DNA of 64,000 bases. Source: an uncultured Chryseobacterium sp. Lineage in GTDB: Bacteria; Bacteroidota; Bacteroidia; Flavobacteriales; Weeksellaceae. Location of the stretch: positions 62,001 to 126,000 of the forward strand of contig CAJYRQ010000063.1 of NCBI GenBank assembly GCA_913777465.1, written 5' to 3'. The position numbers were made by a program, and so were the translations under genes. The notes under the pieces were generated by a model. That model worked only from the letters and a program-made list of their open reading frames with translations. It had not been told where the DNA came from and did no database searches. Positions 36,753 through 44,178 of this stretch are shown here, one piece after another. Each line of letters begins with the position of its first letter. Within the stretch, counting starts at the first letter, position 1.

Positions 36753-37510
36753 TTTATTTTATTTTTATTCATCCATAACAAGTATGTTTGTCTTGTTGTA
36801 CTTTTAGGAACACCTATACCATTTACTCTAGGAATATTTACCGATTCACTTTTATTAAATGGATTAGGAGAGAAAGATGATCTAGATTTAGAATCAAATG
36901 CCATTATAACTAATTTATTTCCAACAGGGTAAAAACTAAAATTAGTTTTACCCATAAATTGACCTTGTATATTCGTATTTTCTAAAAATACACCAAGGGG
37001 ACCAAACATTCCTGAAAAGGAAACTTTTTCATTCATAGAGGTTTCCTTAAAGTAATCTATAGCAGTCTTGTACATATTTGTTTTCACAAGTTGTTTTACA
37101 GCAGCGTTTTCTGTCCCTACAAGTAAGCTATTTTCAGGACCTCCGCCACTTAAAAATTCATCAAATAAATTTGCCCAGTTTGTAGTATCACTTCTACGTG
37201 TATAGCCTTTTAAATTTTTTGATGAATTCATCCATTGATCTTCCCCTGTTTCTCTATCCACTATCCTTGTTTTATTATTAAAGCTTGCACCTCCGCCAAC
37301 ATAGTGATAAAAATCTATTTCTTCACCTCCTAAATCACTAACTTGAGTTACTTGACCAGTCTTTACATCAACTACATATTCATTAGGTGGATATCTAAAA
37401 TCAAACTTTGAAAAATCACTTTGATATTCACTGTCTCCTCCTGTTAATGCATCAAGCAGCTCTCCAACTGTTAAGATAGCACTACTTCCTCCACCATCTA
37501 CAACACCAAC
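36749..37510 (-). pseudogene. orphan Rhs toxin tip (cassette D), no start codon
   Basis: The frame opens at 37510 just after a stop codon, with a glycine linker (VGVVDGGGSS) followed by AILTVGELLDALTGGDS and DFSKFDF, the block shared with cassette C. There is no ATG and no Rhs core; the first alternative start is GTG at 37261. The tip continues for about 230 residues and ends TYLLWMNKNKIK. Its activity is not recognised. A displaced tip kept next to its candidate immunity gene. Confidence 0.65.
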
Positions 37511-37845
37511 TCAGCTTTTGCCTCACGCGAGGGCTTCATTTTTCTTCCCATGAACTCTTACTTTTTTGAACGCTGCTCTGTTCACACTTGCCAAAAATAG
37601 GGATTTAAGCTGAAGAAAAAAATGGGGTTTTCACTATTTTTTATTTCAATTGAAAAAAAAATTCGAGATAATTTCAGAGAATAATTCACTATAAACTTTT
37701 TTTTCAACCCTCTTACCTTATCAGGCCCTTTATTTATCAGGTGTTATAACAATATTAGAATTATTAACTCCCAACAGGCTGAATAAATTAAATATCACCT
37801 CAATGAGACTTTATTTTTTATGGTGTTTTATTCCTCCGTGTGTAT

Positions 37846-37853
37846 TATCTTTG
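37846..37853 (+). promoter_or_regulatory. -7 element upstream of a 30-codon ORF
   Basis: TATCTTTG matches TAnnTTTG, 75 bases upstream of the ATG at 37928. No clear -33 TTG. Confidence 0.4.
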
Positions 37854-37927
37854 CTAGAAAGTTGCAAAAAGAAGAGAAAAAAAAAAGAAACATTTATACA
37901 CTTATATGTGAATAATTTACTTTTAAT

Positions 37928-38020
37928 ATGAATGAGTCTATACTTTTTTTAGGAATGCTTTTTCTGATTATTTTAGCAATGATAAGTTTCATTATCGTTT
38001 CTAAAAGATCAGAAAAGTAA
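37928..38020 (+). CDS. 30-residue single-helix membrane peptide
   Basis: ATG at 37928 to TAA at 38020, encoding MNESILFLGMLFLIILAMIS followed by FIIVSKRSEK. A single hydrophobic helix with a basic tail, as in small regulatory or toxin-like membrane peptides. It has a -7 element upstream and a good terminator directly downstream, so it is likely a real transcription unit. It sits between the orphan Rhs cassettes and the recombinase genes. No homology recognised. Confidence 0.5.
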   Translation: MNESILFLGMLFLIILAMISFIIVSKRSEK

Positions 38021-38021
38021 A

Positions 38022-38064
38022 AAAGTGATTGCGAATAATAGTACACAATCACTTTCGTTTTAAT
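38022..38064 (+). terminator. terminator of the 30-codon ORF
   Basis: AAAGTGATTG and CAATCACTTT form a 10-base-pair stem, followed by CGTTTTAATTT. It starts two bases after the stop codon. Confidence 0.75.
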
Positions 38065-38252
38065 TTAATTTTCAATAGTCCGCTCTGCCAAGCGGATTAT
38101 TTTTTTAAGTATACAAATATATGTTTTCTTTTTTAAAAAAATGCTTTTTCACTATTTAGTGTATTATTATGATAAGTAATTTTTCTTGATTTTTAATTAC
38201 GTAAATTCTTGATTTAATTTATTTCAATTGAAAAAAGAGTTGTCGCTGTTGT

Positions 38253-38435
38253 AAATGTGGACTTGTGGGAAAAACAGAAGCCGGATAAAGCCCGGATTTT
38301 TTCCATAAATCCACATTCTTTTGATTACCAATGTTTCTTGTCGGCGGTACCCAAAAATGTTAAAATGTGGGTAACCCTTCGGCTGGCTCAGGGCAGGAGC
38401 AACGGCCAGGCATTGGGTGGTTATCCACATTTTAA
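38253..38435. other. alternating inverted ATGTGG/CCACAT boxes, possible origin or iteron region
   Basis: Four boxes alternate in orientation at about 55-base spacing: AAATGTGGA (38253), TCCACATT (38310), TTAAAATGTGGGTAACC (38360) and GGTTATCCACATTTTAA (38419). The last two are near-perfect inverted copies (16 of 17). TTATCCACA within the last is a consensus DnaA box. It lies beside genes for recombinases and a primase, so an element origin is conceivable. Inferred only. Confidence 0.4.
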
Positions 38436-38523
38436 TATTTCGGTTCTGCTTTTCACCTGGTTTCAGACGGAGGACCTTCAGAGCGCGGGCGCAAAAAGGG
38501 CTATGCCCGTTTGCTAGGAAAGC

Positions 38524-38552
38524 ATTTTACATAATCTCAAATTATAGGCAAA
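38524..38552 (-). other. dif-like recombination site, left copy
   Basis: On the minus strand: TTTGCCTATAA, 7 bases TTTGAGA, TTATGTAAAAT. The arms resemble the XerC and XerD half-sites of dif (consensus-type TTATGTTAAAT for the XerD arm). It is inverted relative to the copy at 38634. Confidence 0.5.
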
Positions 38553-38633
38553 GATGCGGCTGGTTTGCTTGTAACCCTTCGTCGGGCTCAGGACAGGCAG
38601 GGCGGAGTGGAGAACAACGGTTTGCGCGGGCCG

Positions 38634-38661
38634 TTTGCGTATAATTTTGATTATGTAATTT
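38634..38661 (+). other. dif-like recombination site, right copy
   Basis: TTTGCGTATAA, 6-base centre TTTTGA, TTATGTAATTT: the 11-6-11 layout of XerC/XerD sites. It lies about 90 bases from the 3' end of two tandem Xer-like recombinase genes. The surrounding sequence makes longer inverted repeats with the left copy, so a hairpin-forming repeat is the alternative reading. Confidence 0.5.
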
Positions 38662-38752
38662 GCTGCGGCCATTTCAGGCCCGGTGAAGGTCAGACGGGTG
38701 GCTCTTCGACAGGCTCAGCGTGACAATGTATTGCATCAGGATTACCTGGCTC

Positions 38753-39643
38753 TTATCTGATCGGATGAAAAGTGTTGACGGCGCTTTTAAGGGTTTCCAG
38801 TTCGTTCTGCCTGTAACCGGCGGTGGTGGAGGCCCGGTTGTGTCCGGCAAAAGCCTGGACGATTCTTGTATCGTTTTCTTTTCGTAAAAGATGGGCAATC
38901 ACGCTCTGACGGATTTTTACGGGCCTTAGTCTTTCTTCAGGCTTTCTTTTTTCATTGATGATCCGGTTCAAAGCATTCGGCGTTACCTGCTGCTGCAGTC
39001 TTCCCGTGATCAGCCTTGTCGGTCCTGAACCCGATAGAGGATCCGCTTTTAAATATTTAGTCAATCCGGGATAATCTTCTTTTAGGTAATGGTAAAATAA
39101 AAGGATCTGACCCGCTCTTAAAGGCAGAGTCCTTGATTTTTTCCGGTGCTCCGAACGGATGTAAATTTCTGCTTTTTCAAGATTGATATCTTCCGTATTT
39201 AAATGACAGATTTCCCCAACCGTTAAGGCCTGATACACCAGCAGGCTTACAATGACTTCGTTTCTTCTTTTTAAGGGTCCGTCCGGATCTCTCCGCGTTT
39301 TTTCCAGATAACTTTCCAGGGTTTCTTCCGTGTACAGACGATCCACTTTTATCTGCCGGTCGATTTTGTCTTTCAGATAGAGTTCCCGGCACGGATGGTC
39401 GTTTCTTTGTCCCGTTTCCAACAGGTAATTATAATACACCTTTACTTCCGATAAATAACGCTTAAGGGATTCCGCACTGAAGTTTTCATGCTTCCGAAGG
39501 TAGGCAATGAAGTCCAGGATGTCTTTGTACTGCGCCGTTTCTGCTTTTTTTCCAATGTAATTCAAATATTTACCGATCATGTACCCATGGGCTTTACAGG
39601 AAGTTCTGCTGTATTTTTCCTGTAAATACTGTTCAAGTTTCAT
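38753..39643 (-). CDS. tyrosine-recombinase-like protein lacking catalytic residues
   Basis: 296 residues with a core-binding N-terminal domain (about 1-95) and a C-terminal domain of the XerC/D fold. Conserved positions are altered: the first catalytic Arg (GLRVGEL in relatives) is Thr in ALTVGEICHL, and the HxLRH box reads VKIRQS, keeping only its Arg. AGHNRASTTAGYR retains GH and the Tyr. It is probably not an independent recombinase but a partner of the adjacent enzyme. It starts 4 bases after the upstream recombinase gene, so they are cotranscribed. Confidence 0.8.
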   Translation of the reverse strand: MKLEQYLQEKYSRTSCKAHGYMIGKYLNYIGKKAETAQYKDILDFIAYLRKHENFSAESLKRYLSEVKVYYNYLLETGQRNDHPCRELYLKDKIDRQIKVDRLYTEETLESYLEKTRRDPDGPLKRRNEVIVSLLVYQALTVGEICHLNTEDINLEKAEIYIRSEHRKKSRTLPLRAGQILLFYHYLKEDYPGLTKYLKADPLSGSGPTRLITGRLQQQVTPNALNRIINEKRKPEERLRPVKIRQSVIAHLLRKENDTRIVQAFAGHNRASTTAGYRQNELETLKSAVNTFHPIR

Positions 39644-39647
39644 CCTT

Positions 39648-40571
39648 TTACCTTGTTATATTTTTCAGTTGATCCGGATGGATATGGGTGTAAATTTCAG
39701 TGGTTTCAATATGGTCGTGGCCTAAAAAACAACGGATCTGCTCAAGGCTCATTCCGTTTTCCAGAAGATGCGTAGCAATGGAGTGCCGAAGGGTATGCAT
39801 CCCGATTTTGCGGAGTTCCATGTTGGTAAATTCCTTTCCGGACTCCGTCTCCAGAAGCATGTTCTTTAAGATCCTCACAAAGCTCCCGGCCTGCATCCTG
39901 CGGTTTTCCGTGTTGTAAAAAAGAGCTCGGCTGCTCGTGGGTAACTGCTCATTTTCAATTGAAAAAATAAATGCCTGCAGTTCTTCTTTCACTTTTTCAG
40001 TGATTGGGATAAGCCGCCTTTTATTGTTCTTTCCTTTTTCTACAATGACTACATTTTCCTGAAGATTCAGATCCTCCCTGTTGATCCTTACCAGCTCCCC
40101 TACCCTCAGGCCGCATCCGTACGCAAGGTGTAAAATAGTTCTTTCCTGTAAATTCCTGCTTACTCCGTAAAGCTCCCTGATTTGCTCCTGGGTAAAGATC
40201 ACCCGCTCTCTTACCTGGGTTTCAGATGAAAAAATAAAACCGGAAGCCGGATCTTTTATAAGGACATGCGTTTCTATCAGGTAGCTGAAGTATTTCTGGA
40301 TGATCCGCATTCTCCCCTGTACGTTTTCCCCGGTGAGCGGTGCTCCGGTGACGGCGCTTATTTTCTGCTGCAGGGCTTTGTAATATCCGGCGATATCTTT
40401 GGACTCTATTTCTTCCAAAACAAAGATTTTATTTTCTTCCAGGTACTTAAAGAATCCTTTCAGATAAAGGTATTTTTCTTTTACCGTTAAAGGGCTGTAG
40501 CCTAAAATTTCCAGGTGGGTTTTGTAGTTTAAGACTTCCTGCTCATAAACTTTGGTGTATAATGTTGCCAT
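39648..40571 (-). CDS. tyrosine recombinase, XerC/XerD-like, catalytically intact
   Basis: 307 residues. N-terminal SAM-like core-binding domain (about 1-105), then the catalytic domain: Arg in YGCGLRVGEL near 157, Lys in the VEKGKNNKRRLIPI hairpin, HTLRHSIATHLL near 254, LGHDHIETTEIYTH with the nucleophile Tyr near 287. All catalytic residues are present. It probably works with the degenerate protein encoded just downstream, on nearby sites such as the dif-like pair at 38524-38661. It is not obviously the chromosomal XerC or XerD. Confidence 0.9.
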   Translation of the reverse strand: MATLYTKVYEQEVLNYKTHLEILGYSPLTVKEKYLYLKGFFKYLEENKIFVLEEIESKDIAGYYKALQQKISAVTGAPLTGENVQGRMRIIQKYFSYLIETHVLIKDPASGFIFSSETQVRERVIFTQEQIRELYGVSRNLQERTILHLAYGCGLRVGELVRINREDLNLQENVVIVEKGKNNKRRLIPITEKVKEELQAFIFSIENEQLPTSSRALFYNTENRRMQAGSFVRILKNMLLETESGKEFTNMELRKIGMHTLRHSIATHLLENGMSLEQIRCFLGHDHIETTEIYTHIHPDQLKNITR

Positions 40572-40687
40572 CTATGACCGGTTTGCTTACTCAATATTTT
40601 TTATTTTGGAACGCTGGAATAGTTCAGCGTTATAAGTTATTAATTATGAGCTATTTATTTTATCGCACTTATGTTTTTAGTGTTCCA

Positions 40688-43195
40688 TTAGCGTTCCTTT
40701 GGTGTTCCACCGGCGTTCTTTAACTGCCGTATCTGATCTTGCAAAAACGCCTTGATTTCGGTTCTTAATTTCTGATGATTATCCCAATAGCTGATTTTAT
40801 ATTTTATTCCTTTATTGGCAAAACCTCCGGTCTGCTTGATGTAATCCAATTCCAAAAGGGTTTGTATATGCCGGAACATCTGTGTTTTACTGATATTGAA
40901 CTCCTGCCTTATGTCTCTTAAAATAAATTCCTGGTTCTCATTTTTCACATACTTTTTAAGCCTTTCGTAGAACTGTCTTAAACTTCCGTCCAGCTCGTCT
41001 ACTTTCAAAACAATACTTTCAAAAAGTACCTCTGTAGCCTGTTCTATATCTTCAATCTCTGTAATCAAATAACCGTTTTTAACTTCTCTCTGATATTGAT
41101 TGATAAAGGTAACCTGCTTGATTACCGCCTGGTACATTTCGTTTAATCGCCTTATTTTATGCACTTTTTCAGGAAGATTTAATTTTGTTGCATATGGATT
41201 GATAACCTCGTAATGCTTTAGATTTCTGACTATTTTCTGGATAAAACCTATCGCTTTCTGTTGTTCGTCTTTATTAATTGCCCCTGCGGCTACGCAGTTT
41301 TGGTAATGGATGATTCTCTGGGTCTGCTCCCTACTTTCATCTACCGCTAATAAAAAACTCCGGCTCATATTATCTTCATACGTTTCGCCTTTGGTTGTGG
41401 CACTTAAACTGCTGAACTGCCCTTTTACGATTTTATGAGAAGATTTATTATTTCCTTTCTTGTCCTTAATAGTTACGGAACTTCTTAATACCTGGTTCGA
41501 GATAAATTCCCTGAGCGCATACAGGGCATCTTCCTTTAATCCGTCCAGATCCTCAATAATGATGATCTTCCCGAACAGATCGAACTCGCCCCAGTTATAC
41601 AGGCTCGATTCCGTTATTCTTGTAAACCTTAATACATCTTCCGGGGGCATCATATCGGCAATCCTTGAGATGATATGCGTCTTCCCGCTTCCCGAACTTC
41701 CCTGGACAATACCGTGTAACGGATTCTTGTTTAAATAGCTGATCGTTATTAAGAATAAAAGAAGCCTGGACTGCTCCTCGCCAATGATGCCTGCTTTTTC
41801 TATTAATTGATTCAGGTTTTTCAACAGATCCTTTTGCTGTAAAAAGTCTGTGACATTTCCCGGGGGTACTTTCGGGGAGATGCTCCTGGTTTCCTTTGGA
41901 GGATCGGCAGGGGTTGTGATCTCGACAGGATTCAAACCTGTAACCTTTTGTTTATGAACCGTAGAGTTTGTATTGACCTGCGTGTCGAGGCTCTCGACTT
42001 CATCTGAAAAAATAAAATTCCGTTCCTCTAAAAGCTTTACAAAGATTTCTTCATCGTGAAGCTGAAGCGTTTCGTTTACATCCTTACAGGGAAGCTCTAC
42101 AAAACTAAGCCCGACCGTTAGACTGGCAGTCAAAAGGTCGTCCTGTAAAAGTTTAGCGTATTTCTCTACCGCTTCTTTACCCGCTTTGTCCTGGTCAAAA
42201 CAAAAGATAATCTCTTCCAGTTCCGCAAGTCCCTTGATCGCACTTAAGATTTCATCATTCAATCCGTTTACTCCAAAACACGACATCACTTCGACAAGCT
42301 CAGTCTGACAGCCTTTCTGCACGATCGGCCTTATCTGAAGTAAGCTTGCGCAGTCGATGATGGCTTCCGTTAAAATTAATTTCTTAGTGCCTGATTCCGG
42401 ATAGCCCGGATAAAGTCCCGAGCGGTTCTTTAAATAGAAGTGCTTTGCTTTAACCTGTGCTGAGCCTTCCGAAGCATCATTATCTAAAATACTTCTCCCA
42501 TAAATACTTACAATTTCATTCTCTTTGTTTCTTAGAGGAAAGATCAGGCATTTATTCGCAAAGACCTGGTACGCTTTTTCTTTCGTCCGGTTATTGATCA
42601 AACCTTTGTCTAATAATAATCCTATCTCTAAAGACTTCTTTAATAACTCCTCTGTTTTCCGTTCCCCGTGGTGGAACTGGCCCGAGTTGTAGCCGATCTC
42701 CAAAACACTGTTGTCCAGATTTCTTTTGGCTACATATTCTTTCGCAGGAACCGAGGCGTGCAGCGCGTTCTTAAAATAGGCAAACATCCTTCCTAAGAAT
42801 TCTGCCTGCCATTTCGCAGTACCTCCCTGTATGTCTTTTTGGGTGTCCTCTAAAAAAAGGGCAGACTTCTCCCCTGAAGGATCTATCTGCCCGGTCTTAG
42901 CGGTACCTCTGTCTGCACTATATTGACTTTGTGCTTTATTATTAAGTAGAAAACTTTTTGCTTTATTGATCGCTTCATGTTTCGATATCTTTTCATAATC
43001 TTCTATAAACTGTATCACATCTCCGGTTTTTCCACACGCATGACATTTATAAAAGTTCTTTTCCAGGTTCACCTGCAAACTTGCCGTTTTATCATCGTGC
43101 ATAAAGCACCGGAGCATTTTGTTTTTTGGTGCAAGGCCGTAATGGTCCAGTACTTCGGATAAGCGTAAGCGGTCTTTGATCTCTGTAATCTCCAT
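40688..43195 (-). CDS. CHC2 zinc-finger, TOPRIM primase with helicase-like ATPase domain
   Basis: 835 residues. Zinc finger of DnaG type: Cys30, His33, Cys51, Cys54. TOPRIM domain around EIIFCFDQDKAGKEAV (about 330). A variable linker (about 375-455) is followed by an ATPase with Walker A GSSGSGKTH near 500 and Walker B IIIIEDLDG near 540, and a C-terminal winged-helix segment (ISKTQMFRHIQTLLELDY). A replication protein of a mobile element or phage-plasmid. The linker is odd: it includes a short dispersed repeat (CQTELVEVMSC, about 297-307) and a stretch whose DNA looks like a tRNA T-arm (41918-41947). Confidence 0.85.
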   Translation of the reverse strand: MEITEIKDRLRLSEVLDHYGLAPKNKMLRCFMHDDKTASLQVNLEKNFYKCHACGKTGDVIQFIEDYEKISKHEAINKAKSFLLNNKAQSQYSADRGTAKTGQIDPSGEKSALFLEDTQKDIQGGTAKWQAEFLGRMFAYFKNALHASVPAKEYVAKRNLDNSVLEIGYNSGQFHHGERKTEELLKKSLEIGLLLDKGLINNRTKEKAYQVFANKCLIFPLRNKENEIVSIYGRSILDNDASEGSAQVKAKHFYLKNRSGLYPGYPESGTKKLILTEAIIDCASLLQIRPIVQKGCQTELVEVMSCFGVNGLNDEILSAIKGLAELEEIIFCFDQDKAGKEAVEKYAKLLQDDLLTASLTVGLSFVELPCKDVNETLQLHDEEIFVKLLEERNFIFSDEVESLDTQVNTNSTVHKQKVTGLNPVEITTPADPPKETRSISPKVPPGNVTDFLQQKDLLKNLNQLIEKAGIIGEEQSRLLLFLITISYLNKNPLHGIVQGSSGSGKTHIISRIADMMPPEDVLRFTRITESSLYNWGEFDLFGKIIIIEDLDGLKEDALYALREFISNQVLRSSVTIKDKKGNNKSSHKIVKGQFSSLSATTKGETYEDNMSRSFLLAVDESREQTQRIIHYQNCVAAGAINKDEQQKAIGFIQKIVRNLKHYEVINPYATKLNLPEKVHKIRRLNEMYQAVIKQVTFINQYQREVKNGYLITEIEDIEQATEVLFESIVLKVDELDGSLRQFYERLKKYVKNENQEFILRDIRQEFNISKTQMFRHIQTLLELDYIKQTGGFANKGIKYKISYWDNHQKLRTEIKAFLQDQIRQLKNAGGTPKER
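41918..41947 (-). other. tRNA T-arm-like sequence inside the primase gene
   Basis: On the minus strand AAGGTTACAGGTTTGAATCC then TGTCGAGATC: a 5-base-pair stem (ACAGG with CCTGT) around the 7-base loop TTTGAAT, followed by a possible 7-base acceptor strand CGAGATC and ACA. It is translated in frame as KVTGLNPVEIT. Possibly a captured tRNA 3' end, as used by integrases; not a full tRNA. Confidence 0.4.
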
Positions 43196-43225
43196 AAATA
43201 AAGACTTTAATTATTTTGTGGTTAA

Positions 43226-43325
43226 TTTAACAACTACAAAAATAAAATAAAGTTTTCTTTTTAACAACTTAAATGTTTTTAATTTTACAACTATTTGTAA
43301 ATAATTTCCATTTTCAATACTTTTG
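43226..43325. promoter_or_regulatory. divergent promoters with three direct-repeat operator candidates
   Basis: XRE promoter: TTG (43295-43297), 20 bases, TACTTTTG (43318-43325), only 4 bases before the ATG, so the mRNA would be leaderless. Primase promoter on the minus strand: TTG (43265-43267), 20 bases, TATTTTTG (43237-43244). Boxes TTTAACAACTA (43226-43236), TTTAACAACTT (43260-43270) and TTTTACAACTA (43283-43293) overlap or flank both promoters and are likely sites for the XRE protein. Confidence 0.65.
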
Positions 43326-43329
43326 TCTT

Positions 43330-43695
43330 ATGAGTTTAGCAGATAACATTAAAGATATAAGAGAGCAGAAGAACCTTAAACAAATTGAGGTTGCCAATTA
43401 TATTGGCGTTGATAAATCTGCGTATTCTAAAATTGAAAAAGGAACTAGAAGTTTAGCCGTAGAAGAACTTCAAAAGATGGCTCAGCTTTTTGATATGTCG
43501 ATTGACCAGATTATTAATTATGACGGTTCTATTCCTAAAGAAGTAATTTTGGAAGATAAAACGGAACTCGAACAGATCAGATTAATACAACAGCTCGAAG
43601 AGGAAGACAAGCAAACCATTTTCAGGCTCGTGGAAAAAATGCTTACCAATAAAAAATTTAAAGATTTTTTTGCCAAAAACGCAGCTACACTATAA
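43330..43695 (+). CDS. XRE-family (HTH_3) regulator of the mobile module
   Basis: 121 residues from the ATG at 43330 (MSLADNIKDIREQKN); the longer frame to 43273 crosses the promoter. The helix-turn-helix spans about residues 8-60 (LKQIEVANYIGVDKSAYSKI, then EKGTRSLAVEELQKMAQLF). The C-terminal helix EEEDKQTIFRLVEKMLTNKK is shared with the broken copy at 31008-31434. Divergent from the primase gene and probably represses it and itself. Confidence 0.9.
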   Translation: MSLADNIKDIREQKNLKQIEVANYIGVDKSAYSKIEKGTRSLAVEELQKMAQLFDMSIDQIINYDGSIPKEVILEDKTELEQIRLIQQLEEEDKQTIFRLVEKMLTNKKFKDFFAKNAATL

Positions 43696-43701
43696 AACAC
43701 A

Positions 43702-43727
43702 AAACCCACCGCAATTGCGGTGGGTTT
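43702..43727. terminator. bidirectional terminator between XRE and the Rhs immunity gene
   Basis: AAACCCACCGC and GCGGTGGGTTT pair perfectly around AATT, T-rich on both sides. Its core is identical to that at 31439-31460. Confidence 0.9.
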
Positions 43728-43756
43728 ATTAATCTTATATTGACATAGATAAAAAT

Positions 43757-44176
43757 TCAATATCTGTTTTTAGGGATAATATTCATAATAATCCATTTAT
43801 TATTTTTCTTTTCTACATAATAGATAATTCCCTTATCTCCGTCAGAAGTAGCTAAAACTATTGAGGCCAAACTTTCATTTAAATTAAACTTATAAACTTT
43901 AAAATAATTATCATTAAGTGGCTTTGTTGTTTCAATTTTTATTTTTTTTAAATCTATTTCAAGAGTTTTGGGTGTATTTACCAGTTCTTTTTTACTATCA
44001 TAAATAATGATATCTTTTTGAGAATAATAGTCTTTTAAACTATTATAAACTGATTCATTACTAAAAAACTGTGTTATAAATTGTTCTTTTCTCCCATTTT
44101 TTTTTAATGAAGCACATGATGTGAAAAAAGATAGTATGAAGAATGTGACTATTGAAAAAATGATTGTTATTCTCAT
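43757..44176 (-). CDS. lipoprotein, candidate immunity protein for the main Rhs toxin
   Basis: 139 residues. Lipoprotein signal (MRITIIFSIVTFFILSFFTSC, cysteine at residue 21). The mature part is lysine- and asparagine-rich and ends in beta strands (GIIYYVEKKNNKWIIMNIIP). It starts 2 bases after the Rhs stop codon. AT-rich. Periplasmic location fits protection against an exported metallopeptidase-like tip. No homology recognised. Confidence 0.65.
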   Translation of the reverse strand: MRITIIFSIVTFFILSFFTSCASLKKNGRKEQFITQFFSNESVYNSLKDYYSQKDIIIYDSKKELVNTPKTLEIDLKKIKIETTKPLNDNYFKVYKFNLNESLASIVLATSDGDKGIIYYVEKKNNKWIIMNIIPKNRY

Positions 44177-44178
44177 AA

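Larger units (their letters stand above)
37640..38236. repeat. 19-base direct repeats flanking a small ORF
   Basis: TTTATTTCAATTGAAAAAA occurs at 37640-37658 and again at 38218-38236. Its centre is the palindrome TTTCAATTGAAA. The 560 bases between hold a 30-codon ORF with its own promoter-like and terminator signals. Regulator sites or recombination sites of the adjacent element are both possible. Confidence 0.55.

Noticed and set aside
38524-38661. Integron attC site
   Set aside because: There are no RYYYAAC/GTTRRRY core sites and no IntI-type integrase; the dif-like layout fits better.
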